Assembly: GCF_018130615.1 (NCBI RefSeq)
Contig: NZ_JAFCKB010000020.1
Coordinates: 1 to 64,000, forward strand
DNA: 64,000 nt
Source of the DNA: Bradyrhizobium manausense
GTDB lineage: Bacteria > Pseudomonadota > Alphaproteobacteria > Rhizobiales > Xanthobacteraceae
Reading direction: 5' to 3'
Shown here: positions 37,472 to 46,757 of the stretch, in pieces
Position numbering within the stretch: position 1 is the first letter of the stretch
Layout of the letters: every line of letters starts with the position of its first letter
Notes under the pieces: model-generated
What the model was told of the DNA's origin: nothing
What the model saw: only the letters and a program-made list of their open reading frames with translations
Databases searched by the model: none
Translations under genes and position numbers: made by a program

Positions 37472-38695
37472 TCACCGCGCCATGCCTTCCGTGAACGCCG
37501 TCTCGATCACCGCCCCGAACGGCTGCCACGAGCGCCCGTCAAATTGCACCAGCCGCATCTGCCTGATCGGCAGATAGCTGTCCGGGGAGGTGTTCATCCT
37601 GATATCGGGCAGTGCAACGGAGGGATGATAATCCCGCAGCGATGCTGCCTGACGCATGATGTTCTCGCGCGAGAAGTCGTCGCCACACTGCCTCAGCACC
37701 TTGGTCAGTGCCTCCGCCGCGGCATAGCCATAGAGCGCCGCGCTGTTGTTGGTGCTTTCGACCTTGTGGTACCTGTCCATGAAAGCGAACCAGTCCTTCA
37801 TGGCGGGATCGTCCTTCCATGCCGGATCGCTCGGATCCTTCAAAAAGGCCGCCGAGATCACGCCAGCCGAATTCTCCAGGCCCGCAGGCGCCATCGCATT
37901 GGCGATCGAGGCCGAGGCATCGTTGACGATGAAGACCGGGTGCCAGTTCAGCGAGGCCGCCAGCTGGATCACCTTGGACGCCGTCGACGGCACGCCCAGG
38001 AAGACGAAGATGTCGGCTCCCGCGCGCTTGAGGATCGAGACGTGACTTTCGAGATGCTCGTCCGAGATGTCGAAAGCGACGTCGACGAGGACGTGACGGT
38101 TCAACTCGCCGAGACCTTCCTGGATGCCCTTGTAGAGCATGCGGCCGAACTGGTCGTTCTGCCAGAGCACCACGATCTTCTTCCGGGGATAATAGGCCTG
38201 GATGTAGTTGGCGTAGATGCGCCCCTCCGAGCGGAATGACGGCTGCCAGCCCATGGTCCATGGAAACGCCCTGGCCTGGCTCAACTCCTCATCGCCGGAG
38301 GCGAGGAACAGCTGCGGGATTTGCTTCTCGTTCAGGTACCAGCGCGTGGCGAGATTGCCGGGCGTGCCGAACGAGCCGAACATCAGCTGCACGCCGTCCT
38401 TCTCGACGAGATCACGCGTCAGCTCCAGCGCAGTTGCGGGATCGGAATTGTCGTCGCGGGTGATGAAGCGGATCTTGCGGCCGTTGATGCCGCCGCGATC
38501 GTTGATCATGTCGAAATAGGCGGCTTCCGCCTTGCCGATCGCGCCGAATTCCGAAAGCGGCCCCGAATAGGGCACGATGTTGCCGATGCGGATGTCCTTG
38601 TCGTCAGCCGCTTGCTCCGCACGTTGCTGTGACATCGCCCCGAGTGAGGCGAGAGCGGCGATGAAAACGAACAGCAGTCTGCCGGTGACGCGCAT
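37472..38695 (-). CDS. Branched-chain-amino-acid-type (LivK-like) ABC transporter substrate-binding protein
   Basis: A 407-residue periplasmic type I binding protein. The signal peptide is MRVTGRLLFVFIAALASLGAMS. The mature chain opens DIRIGNIVPYSGPLSEFGAIGKAEAAYFDMINDRGGINGRKI, the standard start of the Peripla_BP_6 family, and both lobes are complete (VLWQNDQFGR; FVFLGVPSTASKVI). ATG 38695 is chosen because it starts the signal peptide. No permease or ATPase genes are next to it, so it is an orphan receptor whose ligand is unknown. Confidence 0.92.
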   Translation of the reverse strand: MRVTGRLLFVFIAALASLGAMSQQRAEQAADDKDIRIGNIVPYSGPLSEFGAIGKAEAAYFDMINDRGGINGRKIRFITRDDNSDPATALELTRDLVEKDGVQLMFGSFGTPGNLATRWYLNEKQIPQLFLASGDEELSQARAFPWTMGWQPSFRSEGRIYANYIQAYYPRKKIVVLWQNDQFGRMLYKGIQEGLGELNRHVLVDVAFDISDEHLESHVSILKRAGADIFVFLGVPSTASKVIQLAASLNWHPVFIVNDASASIANAMAPAGLENSAGVISAAFLKDPSDPAWKDDPAMKDWFAFMDRYHKVESTNNSAALYGYAAAEALTKVLRQCGDDFSRENIMRQAASLRDYHPSVALPDIRMNTSPDSYLPIRQMRLVQFDGRSWQPFGAVIETAFTEGMAR

Positions 38696-38911
38696 GCTCG
38701 ACACCTTGTCGTTGGCCCCCGACGAGGTCGGCTCAATCCGCACCCAGGCTGCTTGATCTACGTCAAGCGTTTGGCAATCCTGTGGCACCCCGAACGAAGC
38801 GGCAGGTGTGTTGACGCGCTGCTGAGAGAGCCCCCGTGTGGTACCCCTCTCCCTAACCCTCCGGAGAGGGGTGGCCCAGCAAATGGTGACAGTGGATTCC
38901 CGCGAGGCCCC

Positions 38912-39844
38912 CTACGGCAGCCCGCGCGCCTCCAACTGATGCACCAGCAGCAGCGTCGGTTCAGCCAGACTATCGCCGGAGCCATCCAGCCCAAACGCAG
39001 CCGCGATGCCGTCGTGGCTCCGCAACAGCGTGGTGCGCGGGCAGTGGCCGGCGCCGCACAGCGTCTTCTTCAGGGTCTCGCCTTGCGCGACCAGGTTTGC
39101 GGGATCGTTCGCGGCCCAGGCCAGCACGATTGGCGCGTCGACATTGAGGATGCCGGGAAACACCGAGCGCTTGTCATATTGAGCGGCGTCAGTGCCGAAA
39201 TAGGCCTTCTCGTTGTCACTGGCGTCCTTGCCGGCGCGGTAGATGCCGGACACCAGCACGATCGCGGCGACATCGGCGCGGTCGGCCTGGAGCTCGGGAT
39301 GGGCCAAGAGGCTTGCGACATGGAAGGCGCCGGCGCCGTAGCCGACTGCGACGATCTCGCGCGCATCGCCGTTGAACAAATCGATATTGCCGTGGATCCA
39401 GGACAGCGCCGCCGCGACGTCGGTCGCGCCCATCGGCCAGGCCGCCGCCGGCGCCAGGCGGTAGTTCACGTGCACCCCGATCATGCCGTTGCGCGCGGCA
39501 AAGCACATCGCCTCGTCCTGGATGTCGCGGGACAGGTCCGGTGCGCCATGGTCGCCGGTAAAAGTGTCGCCGGCCACGAACAGCAGCACCGGCCGCGGCG
39601 TGTCCGCCTTGGTGGTCTCGCTGGTCGCAACGTCGAGCACGTTCGCCTCGCTGTCGCCATAGCGCAGGCCGCGCGAGAAGGTGACCTGTTCGCACAGCCG
39701 CGCGACGCCGCCGGCGGTGGTGTCGTTATCGGTGAGGCCGACCGGGACGAGATCGGACGGCGCGGTTGGTCGCACCGGCGTCACGCCCTGCGCCGAAGCT
39801 GCTGTCATGGTCAGAAAGAGAAAAAATGCCAGGGAACTCTTCAT
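38912..39844 (-). CDS. Alpha/beta-hydrolase-fold exported protein lacking the catalytic serine
   Basis: A 309-residue protein with a signal peptide (MKSSLAFFLFLTMTAASAQ). The fold is that of the esterase/lipase (BD-FAE/alpha-beta-hydrolase-3) group: VHVNYRLAPAAAWPMGATDVAAALSWI is the diagnostic block. The nucleophile elbow reads GYGAG (residues 168-172), so Gly170 replaces the expected Ser, and the oxyanion motif HGG before VNYRLAP is also changed. Asp (AWAANDPAN) and His (RSHDGIAAAF) positions look kept. It is probably not a serine hydrolase; a binding or scaffold role is possible. ATG 39844 is set by the signal peptide. Confidence 0.82.
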   Translation of the reverse strand: MKSSLAFFLFLTMTAASAQGVTPVRPTAPSDLVPVGLTDNDTTAGGVARLCEQVTFSRGLRYGDSEANVLDVATSETTKADTPRPVLLFVAGDTFTGDHGAPDLSRDIQDEAMCFAARNGMIGVHVNYRLAPAAAWPMGATDVAAALSWIHGNIDLFNGDAREIVAVGYGAGAFHVASLLAHPELQADRADVAAIVLVSGIYRAGKDASDNEKAYFGTDAAQYDKRSVFPGILNVDAPIVLAWAANDPANLVAQGETLKKTLCGAGHCPRTTLLRSHDGIAAAFGLDGSGDSLAEPTLLLVHQLEARGLP

Positions 39845-40229
39845 GTCGGTGCCGGCCTTGCGTTCCCGATCATGGCTCGTGCGTCGGGCCTGTCTTTTCA
39901 ATTCGCCTTATTAGTTAGTCCCCTTTGGGCAATTTCACGGCATGTCGGTTCTGCCGCTATGTCCGGCTCCGTCTCTGGAGTGAACGCGTGGCGCCCGTGC
40001 CGGTAACAGTCGACCAGAGCAATGTCTCGATGTTCGCTCGATTGCCGATTTTCGACAGGCTTATTAGCCTCGTCTTTATGAGAGCGATCCCGTTACCATC
40101 AAACGTCATGGTCGGCTTAACGCGCGTGTCAGAATCCGGCCAGAGTGTCGTAGATCGGTCAAATACCCTGATAACTCGATTCGTATACTAGCGATCCCGC
40201 GGGCCGGATCTTCCGCGCGGGAGAATAGC
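39845..40229. other. Gene-free divergent region
   Basis: No gene is supported; an 88-codon frame at 39925-40191 has no family likeness and poor codon use. TATACT at 40184-40189 could be a -10 element for the gene at 40230, without a convincing -35. Confidence 0.35.
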
Positions 40230-40505
40230 ATGTCGAACATCATACAGTTTCGCGCGCAGCGGCAGGACGTCGATGCGTCGATCGAACGTTGCGATCGTTC
40301 GTCCGGGATCGAGCCCGGCGCGCTGCGCGTCAGCGCCCGGAATGCGCTCAGTCGGCTGGCCGGCCAGTTCGAGCTCGCGATCGAGCATGCCCATGAAGTC
40401 GAACCGCGGATTCGCGATCCGGAGAAGCGCCGGGAATTCTCGGACCAAATCAAGCGGACGCGACGTCTGCTCGAAATCGTCCATCTCAAGATCCTGCAGA
40501 TCTAG
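40230..40505 (+). CDS. Small hypothetical protein, possibly linked to the chemoreceptor
   Basis: A 91-residue soluble, mostly helical protein (MSNIIQFRAQRQDVDASIERCDRSSG, then a long amphipathic helix LRVSARNALSRLAGQFELAIEHAHEVEPRIRDPEKRREFSDQI). GGGAGAATAGC precedes the ATG. It ends 56 bp before the PAS chemoreceptor on the same strand, so the two are probably co-transcribed. I do not recognise a named family. Confidence 0.65.
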   Translation: MSNIIQFRAQRQDVDASIERCDRSSGIEPGALRVSARNALSRLAGQFELAIEHAHEVEPRIRDPEKRREFSDQIKRTRRLLEIVHLKILQI

Positions 40506-40561
40506 CCGCGCCGACCCGCTCAATTTGTACCCAAAGGCCAATGTTGCCGGAAAGATAACCG

Positions 40562-42712
40562 ATGCGTACCAATTTGCCTGTCACCGCCACCGAGTATCCG
40601 CTGACGGACGAGACGCTGATCGTCTCGAAGACCGACCTCAGGGGCAAGCTGATCTATTTCAACGATCAGTTTGTCGAGGCGTCCGGCTTCACCGAGCAGG
40701 AGCTGGCCGGCCAGCCCCATAACATCGTCCGGCATCCCGATATGCCGCCGGAAGCCTTCGCCAATCTCTGGGACACCTTGAAGGCCGGAAGGCCCTGGGC
40801 AGGTGCGGTCAAGAATCGCCGCAAGAACGGCGACTTCTATTGGGTGCTGGCGAGCGCGACGCCGATCTGGGAAGAAGGTCAGCTGGTCGGTTACATGTCG
40901 ATCCGGACCAAGCTGCCTGCGGATCAGCGCGAGCAGGCCGAGCGCGTCTATGCTGCGATCCGCGACAAGAAGGCGGGTGCCTTCAAGATCGAGGCCGGCA
41001 TGATCCGCAAGCGCTCGTTGCTCGATGTCTTCTCGCCGTTCACGAAGACCCTGAAGGCGCGACTGGTCTCGTTGGTCGGCATCCTGTCGCTGTCCATGGG
41101 GATCATCGGTGCCGCCGGATTGATCGGGATGAGCCAGGTCAATCGGCATGCCCAGTCGATCTATGAGGACCGCTCGGTACCGCTGGCCCAATTGTTCGAG
41201 ATCAACGATCGCATGAAGGAGAATTCGCTCGCCATCCTTCGATCGGCGATCGAAGCCCGCAACGGCCGCGTCGTCTCGAACGCTCAAGGCGTGATCGACG
41301 CCAACGCCGGACGGATCGACAAGCTGTGGTCGGACTACATGGCGACCTATCTTACGCCGGAGGAGAAGTCGGTTGCGGACTCGTTCGCACCGAACCGGAT
41401 CGCGTATGTCGAGCGAGGCCTCAAGCCGGCTCTCGCCATGCTGGCCGACGGCAAGCTCGATGAGTTGAATGCGCACATGACGGGCCGGGCCGCCGAGCTC
41501 TTCGGCGCCGCCAAGGCCGACATGGATCGGCTGGTCGCGATCCAGGTCAAGGAAGCGAAGGCGGAATTCGACGCGGCCGAAGCCTCGTTCATCTTCTCGA
41601 ATGTGATCGCGATTGCCGCCCTGTGTGTGGGCCTGCTCGTCGCCGCCCTGCTGTCACTGGCGACAATTCGCGCCATTTCGCGGCCCCTGGCGCATCTGAA
41701 CGATATCATGTCGAAAATTGGCCAGGGCGTTTTCAACAGTCGCGTCAACGTCGAGCGTGACGACGAGGCTGGGCTGGCGTTGCGCGCGGTCCAGGCGCTT
41801 CAGGCCAAGCTCGGCTTCGACCGGGAGGCGCAGCGGGACCTGGAGAAGCGGGCCGCCGACCAGCGCCGGATCGACATGCACAGGATGGCGGGAGAGTTCG
41901 AGGCTGCCGTGGGCAACATCATCGAGACCGTTGCCTTGGCCTCCACCGAGCTCGAGGCCGCCGCCGGTACGCTCACCGGCACGGCGGAATCGACGCAGCA
42001 GCTTTCGATTGCCGTCGCCGCAGCATCCGAAGAGGCGTCCACCAACGTACAGTCCGTCGCGTCGGCGACCGAGCAGATGTCTTCCTCGGTGACCGAGATC
42101 AGCCATCGCGTGCAGGATTCCGCCAGGATGGCGGCGGAGGCGGTCAATCAGGCCCGGCAGACCAACGACCGTGTCAGCGAATTGTCGCGCGCGGCCGGCA
42201 GGATCGGCGATGTGGTCGAGCTGATCAGCAATATCGCGGGGCAGACCAACCTTCTGGCGCTGAACGCGACGATCGAAGCGGCGCGCGCCGGCGACGCCGG
42301 CCGGGGCTTTGCCGTCGTGGCCTCCGAGGTCAAGGCGCTGGCGGAGCAGACCGCCAAGGCCACCGGAGAGATCAGCCAGCAGGTCACCGGTATTCAGGTG
42401 GCGACCCAGGAGTCCGTTGCGGCGATCGAGACGATCGGGGCAACGATAGGAAGCCTCTCCGAGATATCGGCGGCTGTCGCCGCCGCGGTGGAAGAGCAGG
42501 GCGCTGCGACCCAGGAAATCTCCCGCAACGTGCAGCAGGCCGCGAGGGGCACCCAGGACGTATCGTCGAACATCACCAACGTCCAGCGCGGCGCATCGGA
42601 CACGGGATCGGCGTCGTCCCAGGTGTTGTCCTCGGCGCAATCGCTGGCGATCGAGAGCAACCGGCTCAAGACTGAGGTCGACAAATTCCTGGCGACCATT
42701 CGCGCGGCCTGA
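40562..42712 (+). CDS. PAS-domain methyl-accepting chemotaxis protein (Aer-like)
   Basis: A 716-residue chemoreceptor. Residues 1-120 form a PAS domain of the Aer type (LIYFNDQFVEASGFTEQELAGQPHNIVRHPDMP, NRRKNGDFYWVLASATPI). Two membrane helices flank a helical-bundle periplasmic region: about 162-190 and about 345-368. A HAMP domain follows, then the signalling domain with the hairpin tip ELISNIAGQTNLLALNATIEAARAGDAGRGFAVVASEVKALAEQT. It probably senses redox or oxygen through a flavin bound to PAS, as Aer does; the extra periplasmic bundle could bind a ligand. No che genes are in the window. Confidence 0.93.
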   Translation: MRTNLPVTATEYPLTDETLIVSKTDLRGKLIYFNDQFVEASGFTEQELAGQPHNIVRHPDMPPEAFANLWDTLKAGRPWAGAVKNRRKNGDFYWVLASATPIWEEGQLVGYMSIRTKLPADQREQAERVYAAIRDKKAGAFKIEAGMIRKRSLLDVFSPFTKTLKARLVSLVGILSLSMGIIGAAGLIGMSQVNRHAQSIYEDRSVPLAQLFEINDRMKENSLAILRSAIEARNGRVVSNAQGVIDANAGRIDKLWSDYMATYLTPEEKSVADSFAPNRIAYVERGLKPALAMLADGKLDELNAHMTGRAAELFGAAKADMDRLVAIQVKEAKAEFDAAEASFIFSNVIAIAALCVGLLVAALLSLATIRAISRPLAHLNDIMSKIGQGVFNSRVNVERDDEAGLALRAVQALQAKLGFDREAQRDLEKRAADQRRIDMHRMAGEFEAAVGNIIETVALASTELEAAAGTLTGTAESTQQLSIAVAAASEEASTNVQSVASATEQMSSSVTEISHRVQDSARMAAEAVNQARQTNDRVSELSRAAGRIGDVVELISNIAGQTNLLALNATIEAARAGDAGRGFAVVASEVKALAEQTAKATGEISQQVTGIQVATQESVAAIETIGATIGSLSEISAAVAAAVEEQGAATQEISRNVQQAARGTQDVSSNITNVQRGASDTGSASSQVLSSAQSLAIESNRLKTEVDKFLATIRAA

Positions 42713-42761
42713 ACGGCATCTGGGCAGAACAGCCGGCCGCGGTGAACGATCGCCGCGGCTG

Positions 42762-43751
42762 CTATTGCGACGACGAGGCGCGCTTCAGGGTTTCGGACGG
42801 CAATTCGCCGTGGAGCCGCAGATAATCGGCGGCAAAGCGGCCGATATTCTGGAAGCCGCAACGGAAGGCGACGCCGGTGACACTGGTGGTTTCCACCGGA
42901 GAGCGCAGAAATTCCGCGGCCCGTTGCAATCGTACGCGCTTGGCGAATTGAGCCGGAGATCCCTTGCCGGCCCGCGCGAATTCGCGAAACACGGTACGAA
43001 CGCCGACATTGGCGACTTCAGCGATTTCGTCGAGATCGATCGGCCGGCTCCAATTGGCCTCGATGAAGGCCTCGATCTTGTCGACGACGCTGCGTCCTGC
43101 GCTGCGCGGTTCACGCCTGAGCAGGTCCGAGAAGTTGTGCTCATGGCCGAGAAGAAATCTGACGACGAGGTCGCGCTCGAGCTCGGCTCGGGCAAGCGGC
43201 GAGTATTGATCCGCAAACGTCTCCAGCTCCTCGGCGAGATGGAATACCTGTCGCCGGAAGAGCGACATGCTGGAGGGATTCGGATCGGATTCGGACAGTT
43301 CGAGCCGTCGGTCGCTTGCGTCGCCGGCGAGGGCCTTCATGGTGTGTTCGAGCGCCAGTGTGTCGATGCGCAGAACCAATTGCCGATAGTCTTCGCCAAA
43401 TTGAAGTCGCAGCCTTGAGTTTCCGGAGACGATGGGTGTCCAGGCACCGATCGCGCCGCCTCCGCGCGACGTCGTGAAGCTGGCGCGGCCCTGGATGGAG
43501 AAGAATTGCCTGACGAAGCTCGCCTCGGGAAAACTCACCGTGACTGGAGCATCATAAGAGCAGAAGCCGAGACCCACGGCCGTCAGCCTGGCGTAGTTGG
43601 CGCGGATGCCGAAGTTTCCGCTTCCCTTGTCGAAGCCGTCCGCGCCGTAGACGCTGAACAGGCGGTCGCGCGCAAGCTCGCTGTCGTGCGAATGCACGGC
43701 CGCATACTTGTCCAGATAAGTGACGTCCCTTGAACCCGGCAAACGAAGCAC
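42762..43751 (-). CDS. AraC-family transcriptional regulator
   Basis: A 329-residue regulator. Residues 30-200 match the AraC-binding-like domain (cupin-type effector fold), with VSFPEASFVRQFFSIQGRASF. The C-terminal AraC helix-turn-helix pair is at about 220-325: VVDKIEAFIEANWSRPIDLDEIAEVANVGVRTVFREFARAGKGSPAQFAKRVRL. It starts with GTG at 43751. It is convergent with the chemoreceptor gene and isolated from possible targets, so its regulon is unknown. Confidence 0.9.
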   Translation of the reverse strand: MLRLPGSRDVTYLDKYAAVHSHDSELARDRLFSVYGADGFDKGSGNFGIRANYARLTAVGLGFCSYDAPVTVSFPEASFVRQFFSIQGRASFTTSRGGGAIGAWTPIVSGNSRLRLQFGEDYRQLVLRIDTLALEHTMKALAGDASDRRLELSESDPNPSSMSLFRRQVFHLAEELETFADQYSPLARAELERDLVVRFLLGHEHNFSDLLRREPRSAGRSVVDKIEAFIEANWSRPIDLDEIAEVANVGVRTVFREFARAGKGSPAQFAKRVRLQRAAEFLRSPVETTSVTGVAFRCGFQNIGRFAADYLRLHGELPSETLKRASSSQ

Positions 43752-43966
43752 CCGAAGCTACGCGCGCAAATCTACGGATTCGCTCAGGCAGTGCCACCAA
43801 TCTCGAATTGCATTCGCCAAGTCATGCGTCGCATCGCTCGATGCCAGCAGCAAATGTTGACGGTGCTCCGATCGTATGAGGTGCACCGCGCGCTTTTGGC
43901 GCATATCGAAAATCGGCAAATCGCTGCAGGCGCGGCGCCATTCCTGGCCGTTCGGCCGTTATGGAA

Positions 43967-44464
43967 TCAATTGCCCGGCTGGAACGTGCAATCCGCGCCG
44001 CTGCCGTCCTTCTGCCTGATCGCATTGGGGTCGATGGTGCAGCTCAGCTTGCTCAGGCTCTCGAAATTCGATCCGGCCGCACCGTCGGCGGGAATTCCCG
44101 CCAGGGCCTCGGTCGCGAAAATCTCGTTGGCCGTAGACCCGTTCACGGTCTTGACCTTCTTGCCGAAGGTGACCTCGCAATTGCGCAAGGTGATGTCGAC
44201 ATTGCTGGTTCGGCAAACGATCCTGTCCGCGGTTACCACGATCGGCTTCCTGTAGGGGATGTCGGCGTTGGCCGCGAACAGCATCGCCACCGCCTTCTTC
44301 TCGGCGCCCGACAGGATCGGCGACAGCGGCGCGATCACACCTGCGAGCGCGAGCGCCGTGGAGCCCGAGATTTTCGTCGGCGCAGTGCCGGATGCCGCCG
44401 CGACGGGAGAGGCGCCGGCCACGAGCATGGCACCGGCGAGGCAGGACGACATCGCGCGTCTCAT
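43967..44464 (-). CDS. Secreted hypothetical protein
   Basis: A 165-residue protein with a signal peptide (MRRAMSSCLAGAMLVAGASPVAAASG). The mature part has three or four cysteines (IVCRTSNVDITLRNCEV, KLSCTIDP, ADCTF), probably forming disulfides, and beta-strand-like segments. ATG 44464 follows GAGGAGAGACG. I do not recognise a family. It lies downstream of, and on the same strand as, the sedolisin gene, 245 bp away. Confidence 0.65.
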   Translation of the reverse strand: MRRAMSSCLAGAMLVAGASPVAAASGTAPTKISGSTALALAGVIAPLSPILSGAEKKAVAMLFAANADIPYRKPIVVTADRIVCRTSNVDITLRNCEVTFGKKVKTVNGSTANEIFATEALAGIPADGAAGSNFESLSKLSCTIDPNAIRQKDGSGADCTFQPGN

Positions 44465-44709
44465 GAGCGTCTCTCCTCGAAGGTCACGGCTTCGTCGCCG
44501 CGATGGCACGCCGAGCCTATGACGGATGTCCTATCCAGGGGAAGGCCGCATCGTGGCGGATTTGCCGATGCTGCGAACGACCGCGGTGGCCGCGGCTCCG
44601 CTGGATGCCGGTGCGAACAACACGATGCCGGCCGCGTTGGATGGACGCGGCCGGTTATCGATCTGTTGCGCAGGCGAACGATCGCCCGCCTGCGCCAGAG
44701 AAAGATCGG

Positions 44710-46359
44710 CTAGCTGCTCGGCCCTCCCTGAAGTGCCGCGAGAAGCTTCTTGCCATCCGGCACGCCCCAGCCGGTGCAGGCGTCCCATCCCGGGCCCGCC
44801 TTGTATTGCCCGCCGAGCAGGCCGTCGGTGTCATTGTTGCCCACCGTGATGTCGCGCAGCACGCCGGCTGGCCCGAACTTCGAATACAGCAGGGCATTGA
44901 AATTGCCGGACCGTGCGCCGAGCGAGGCGTTGATCCGGGCGACCAGGCTGGCCCAGAGCGGCGCGGACGCGCTGGTGCCGCCGACAATGCCGAGCTTGCC
45001 GCCCGACATCGTCAGATAACCCGTTGCCGGATCGGCATTGGCCGCGACATCAGGGATCGCGCGTCCGGCGAAGTGCCTGGGATTGACCGACTTCGGCACG
45101 ATGCCCCTCTGCCAGGCCGGGACCGGTGTGATGTCGCTGACGCCGCCGCCGGTGCCGCTTCCCGGTCCGTCGTTCCAGACGGTCTCGGTGATCTGCACCT
45201 GCTTCTTGGCGTTGGCGCGCGCATGGAGCGTCGTTCCGCCCACGGCCAGCACGTAGGGACTGGTTGCGGGGAAATTCACATGCGCACGGCCGTCCTGCAT
45301 CTGCGCTTCCGAGCCGTCGTCGCCGGTCGATACACAGAACGTGATGCCGAGATGGGCGGCCGCAAGGAAGCTGTGGTTGCAATGGTCGATCGCCGCCGGC
45401 GACCAGATCACGCCGCTGTTGTTGAAGGCCTGGTTCTCGTCCCAGCCCCAGCTGATCGAGACGACGGAAGGATCGTTGACGGAATCGCTGACGACCTTGG
45501 CGAGGCAATCGACCAGACCCTTCTCGTCGAAGGTCGAGAAATAGGTAGCGATCTTGGCGCCGCCACCGAGCGCGCCGGCGACGTCGACGTCCAGCATCAC
45601 CTCACCGGTCGAATCCGGATCACCGGCCGGATCGGTCGAGACACCGTCGACCGCGATGACGGCCACCTCCGGCGCGGGCACGCCGATCTTGGTGAAATAG
45701 GCCGCGACGTCAGGCGTCTCGACGCCTCCGCCGAACTCCAGCAGGCCGATGCATTGCTTGCTCGCATCGATCTGGGGGAAGTCGTAGATGGTGCCGAGCT
45801 CGGTCGGAACGAACCAGTGCCGTACCGAGCTGGCGAAATCCGGCGCCGCGGCGCGTGCCGAATGGCGCGAGCGGCGCATCACGCGGTGGTTGTTCAGCCC
45901 GAACACGCCGGTGATGGCATCGCCGACCTCGGCCGGGACGTGCACCGGGCCGGTGCGGGCGTGGAAATCGCCGAGATGCGGATGGGAATAGTCGAACAGC
46001 GTGACGCCGAAGGCGTCGCTGACGTCGTCGACCGTCCCGGCGATCCCGAGCCGCGCGGCGGCGGGCTCGTTGCGGGTGACGACGAGCTTGTGCGCCTTGG
46101 CAAAATCCTCGATCGACTTGATGGCCTTGGGATCGGAGCCGTATTTGCTCGCGAGCAGATCGCGCGTCATGTATTTGCGCGCCTTGGGAAGCTTGTTGTC
46201 GAGATCGGACAGATCGGGCAGATCGGCTGAGCGCTTGACGCCGAGCGTCAGCTCGATCCAGCGCTGGCCGTTGGTTCGGCGCATCGCCTTCGAGCCTGTC
46301 GGCAGTTGATGGACGGAGTTGGGAAGCTCGACCATGTGGGGTGTTGCACTAGGGGACAT
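44710..46359 (-). CDS. Sedolisin (S53) family peptidase with pro-kumamolisin domain
   Basis: A 549-residue serine-carboxyl peptidase. The N-terminal propeptide (about residues 1-175) has WIELTLGVKR and VPAEVGDAITGVFGLNNHRV. In the catalytic domain the Glu-x3-Asp pair is in STGEVMLDVDVAG, the oxyanion Asp is in STGDDGSEA, and the nucleophile Ser is in GGTSASAPLWA. A C-terminal calcium site is suggested by DITVGNN and GWDACTGWG. Such enzymes act at acid pH. No signal peptide is visible, so export is uncertain. AAGGAGG before ATG 46359 fixes the start. Confidence 0.92.
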   Translation of the reverse strand: MSPSATPHMVELPNSVHQLPTGSKAMRRTNGQRWIELTLGVKRSADLPDLSDLDNKLPKARKYMTRDLLASKYGSDPKAIKSIEDFAKAHKLVVTRNEPAAARLGIAGTVDDVSDAFGVTLFDYSHPHLGDFHARTGPVHVPAEVGDAITGVFGLNNHRVMRRSRHSARAAAPDFASSVRHWFVPTELGTIYDFPQIDASKQCIGLLEFGGGVETPDVAAYFTKIGVPAPEVAVIAVDGVSTDPAGDPDSTGEVMLDVDVAGALGGGAKIATYFSTFDEKGLVDCLAKVVSDSVNDPSVVSISWGWDENQAFNNSGVIWSPAAIDHCNHSFLAAAHLGITFCVSTGDDGSEAQMQDGRAHVNFPATSPYVLAVGGTTLHARANAKKQVQITETVWNDGPGSGTGGGVSDITPVPAWQRGIVPKSVNPRHFAGRAIPDVAANADPATGYLTMSGGKLGIVGGTSASAPLWASLVARINASLGARSGNFNALLYSKFGPAGVLRDITVGNNDTDGLLGGQYKAGPGWDACTGWGVPDGKKLLAALQGGPSS

Positions 46360-46757
46360 AGTATTTCCTCCTTGCACGGGTGGTTGACGAACCGGGAATT
46401 GGCAATTGCGAACGCGAGTGCTGTGCGTTCGTGGGTTCTGTCTGTTCGAAAGTGTTCAGGTGTTCGAAAATGAATCGTGGTGTGCCGGCAGAAACTACCA
46501 GCACGTCAGTATGCCAAACCTAAAATAGTAAGTTTAAGGAATGCATCCTAACAGCGGGATGCTGGCGCGGCAAAGCCGATCGCGCAGTGCGCGTCTCACA
46601 ATTGCGTCAGATTATCGCAGGCGCGCAGCGTCGATGAGCCAATCGATCTGACGTAGTTGGCGATCCGACTTGCTAGAATCGTCACAATCGCCGCGCGTGC
46701 GCGAGCCGGCGTTGCACGCCGGCTGATGTGTCAGGCTGGAGCGTATGGTCCGGCGAT
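46360..46757. other. Gene-free region with a cluster of GTTC repeats
   Basis: Five GTTC tetramers occur within 46427-46465, including two TGTTCGAAA copies (46443-46451, 46461-46469) 18 bp apart, about 85 bp upstream of the sedolisin start. Spacing does not fit the GTTC-N7-GTTC LexA box. Nothing else is recognised in this divergent region. Confidence 0.4.

Noticed and set aside
39925-40191. An 88-codon plus-strand frame
   Set aside because: There is no ribosome-binding site, family likeness or typical codon use; it fills a promoter region.
46427-46465. LexA/SOS box among the GTTC repeats
   Set aside because: The spacings between GTTC units are 4, 5, 6 and 4 bp, whereas the alphaproteobacterial box needs GTTC-N7-GTTC.
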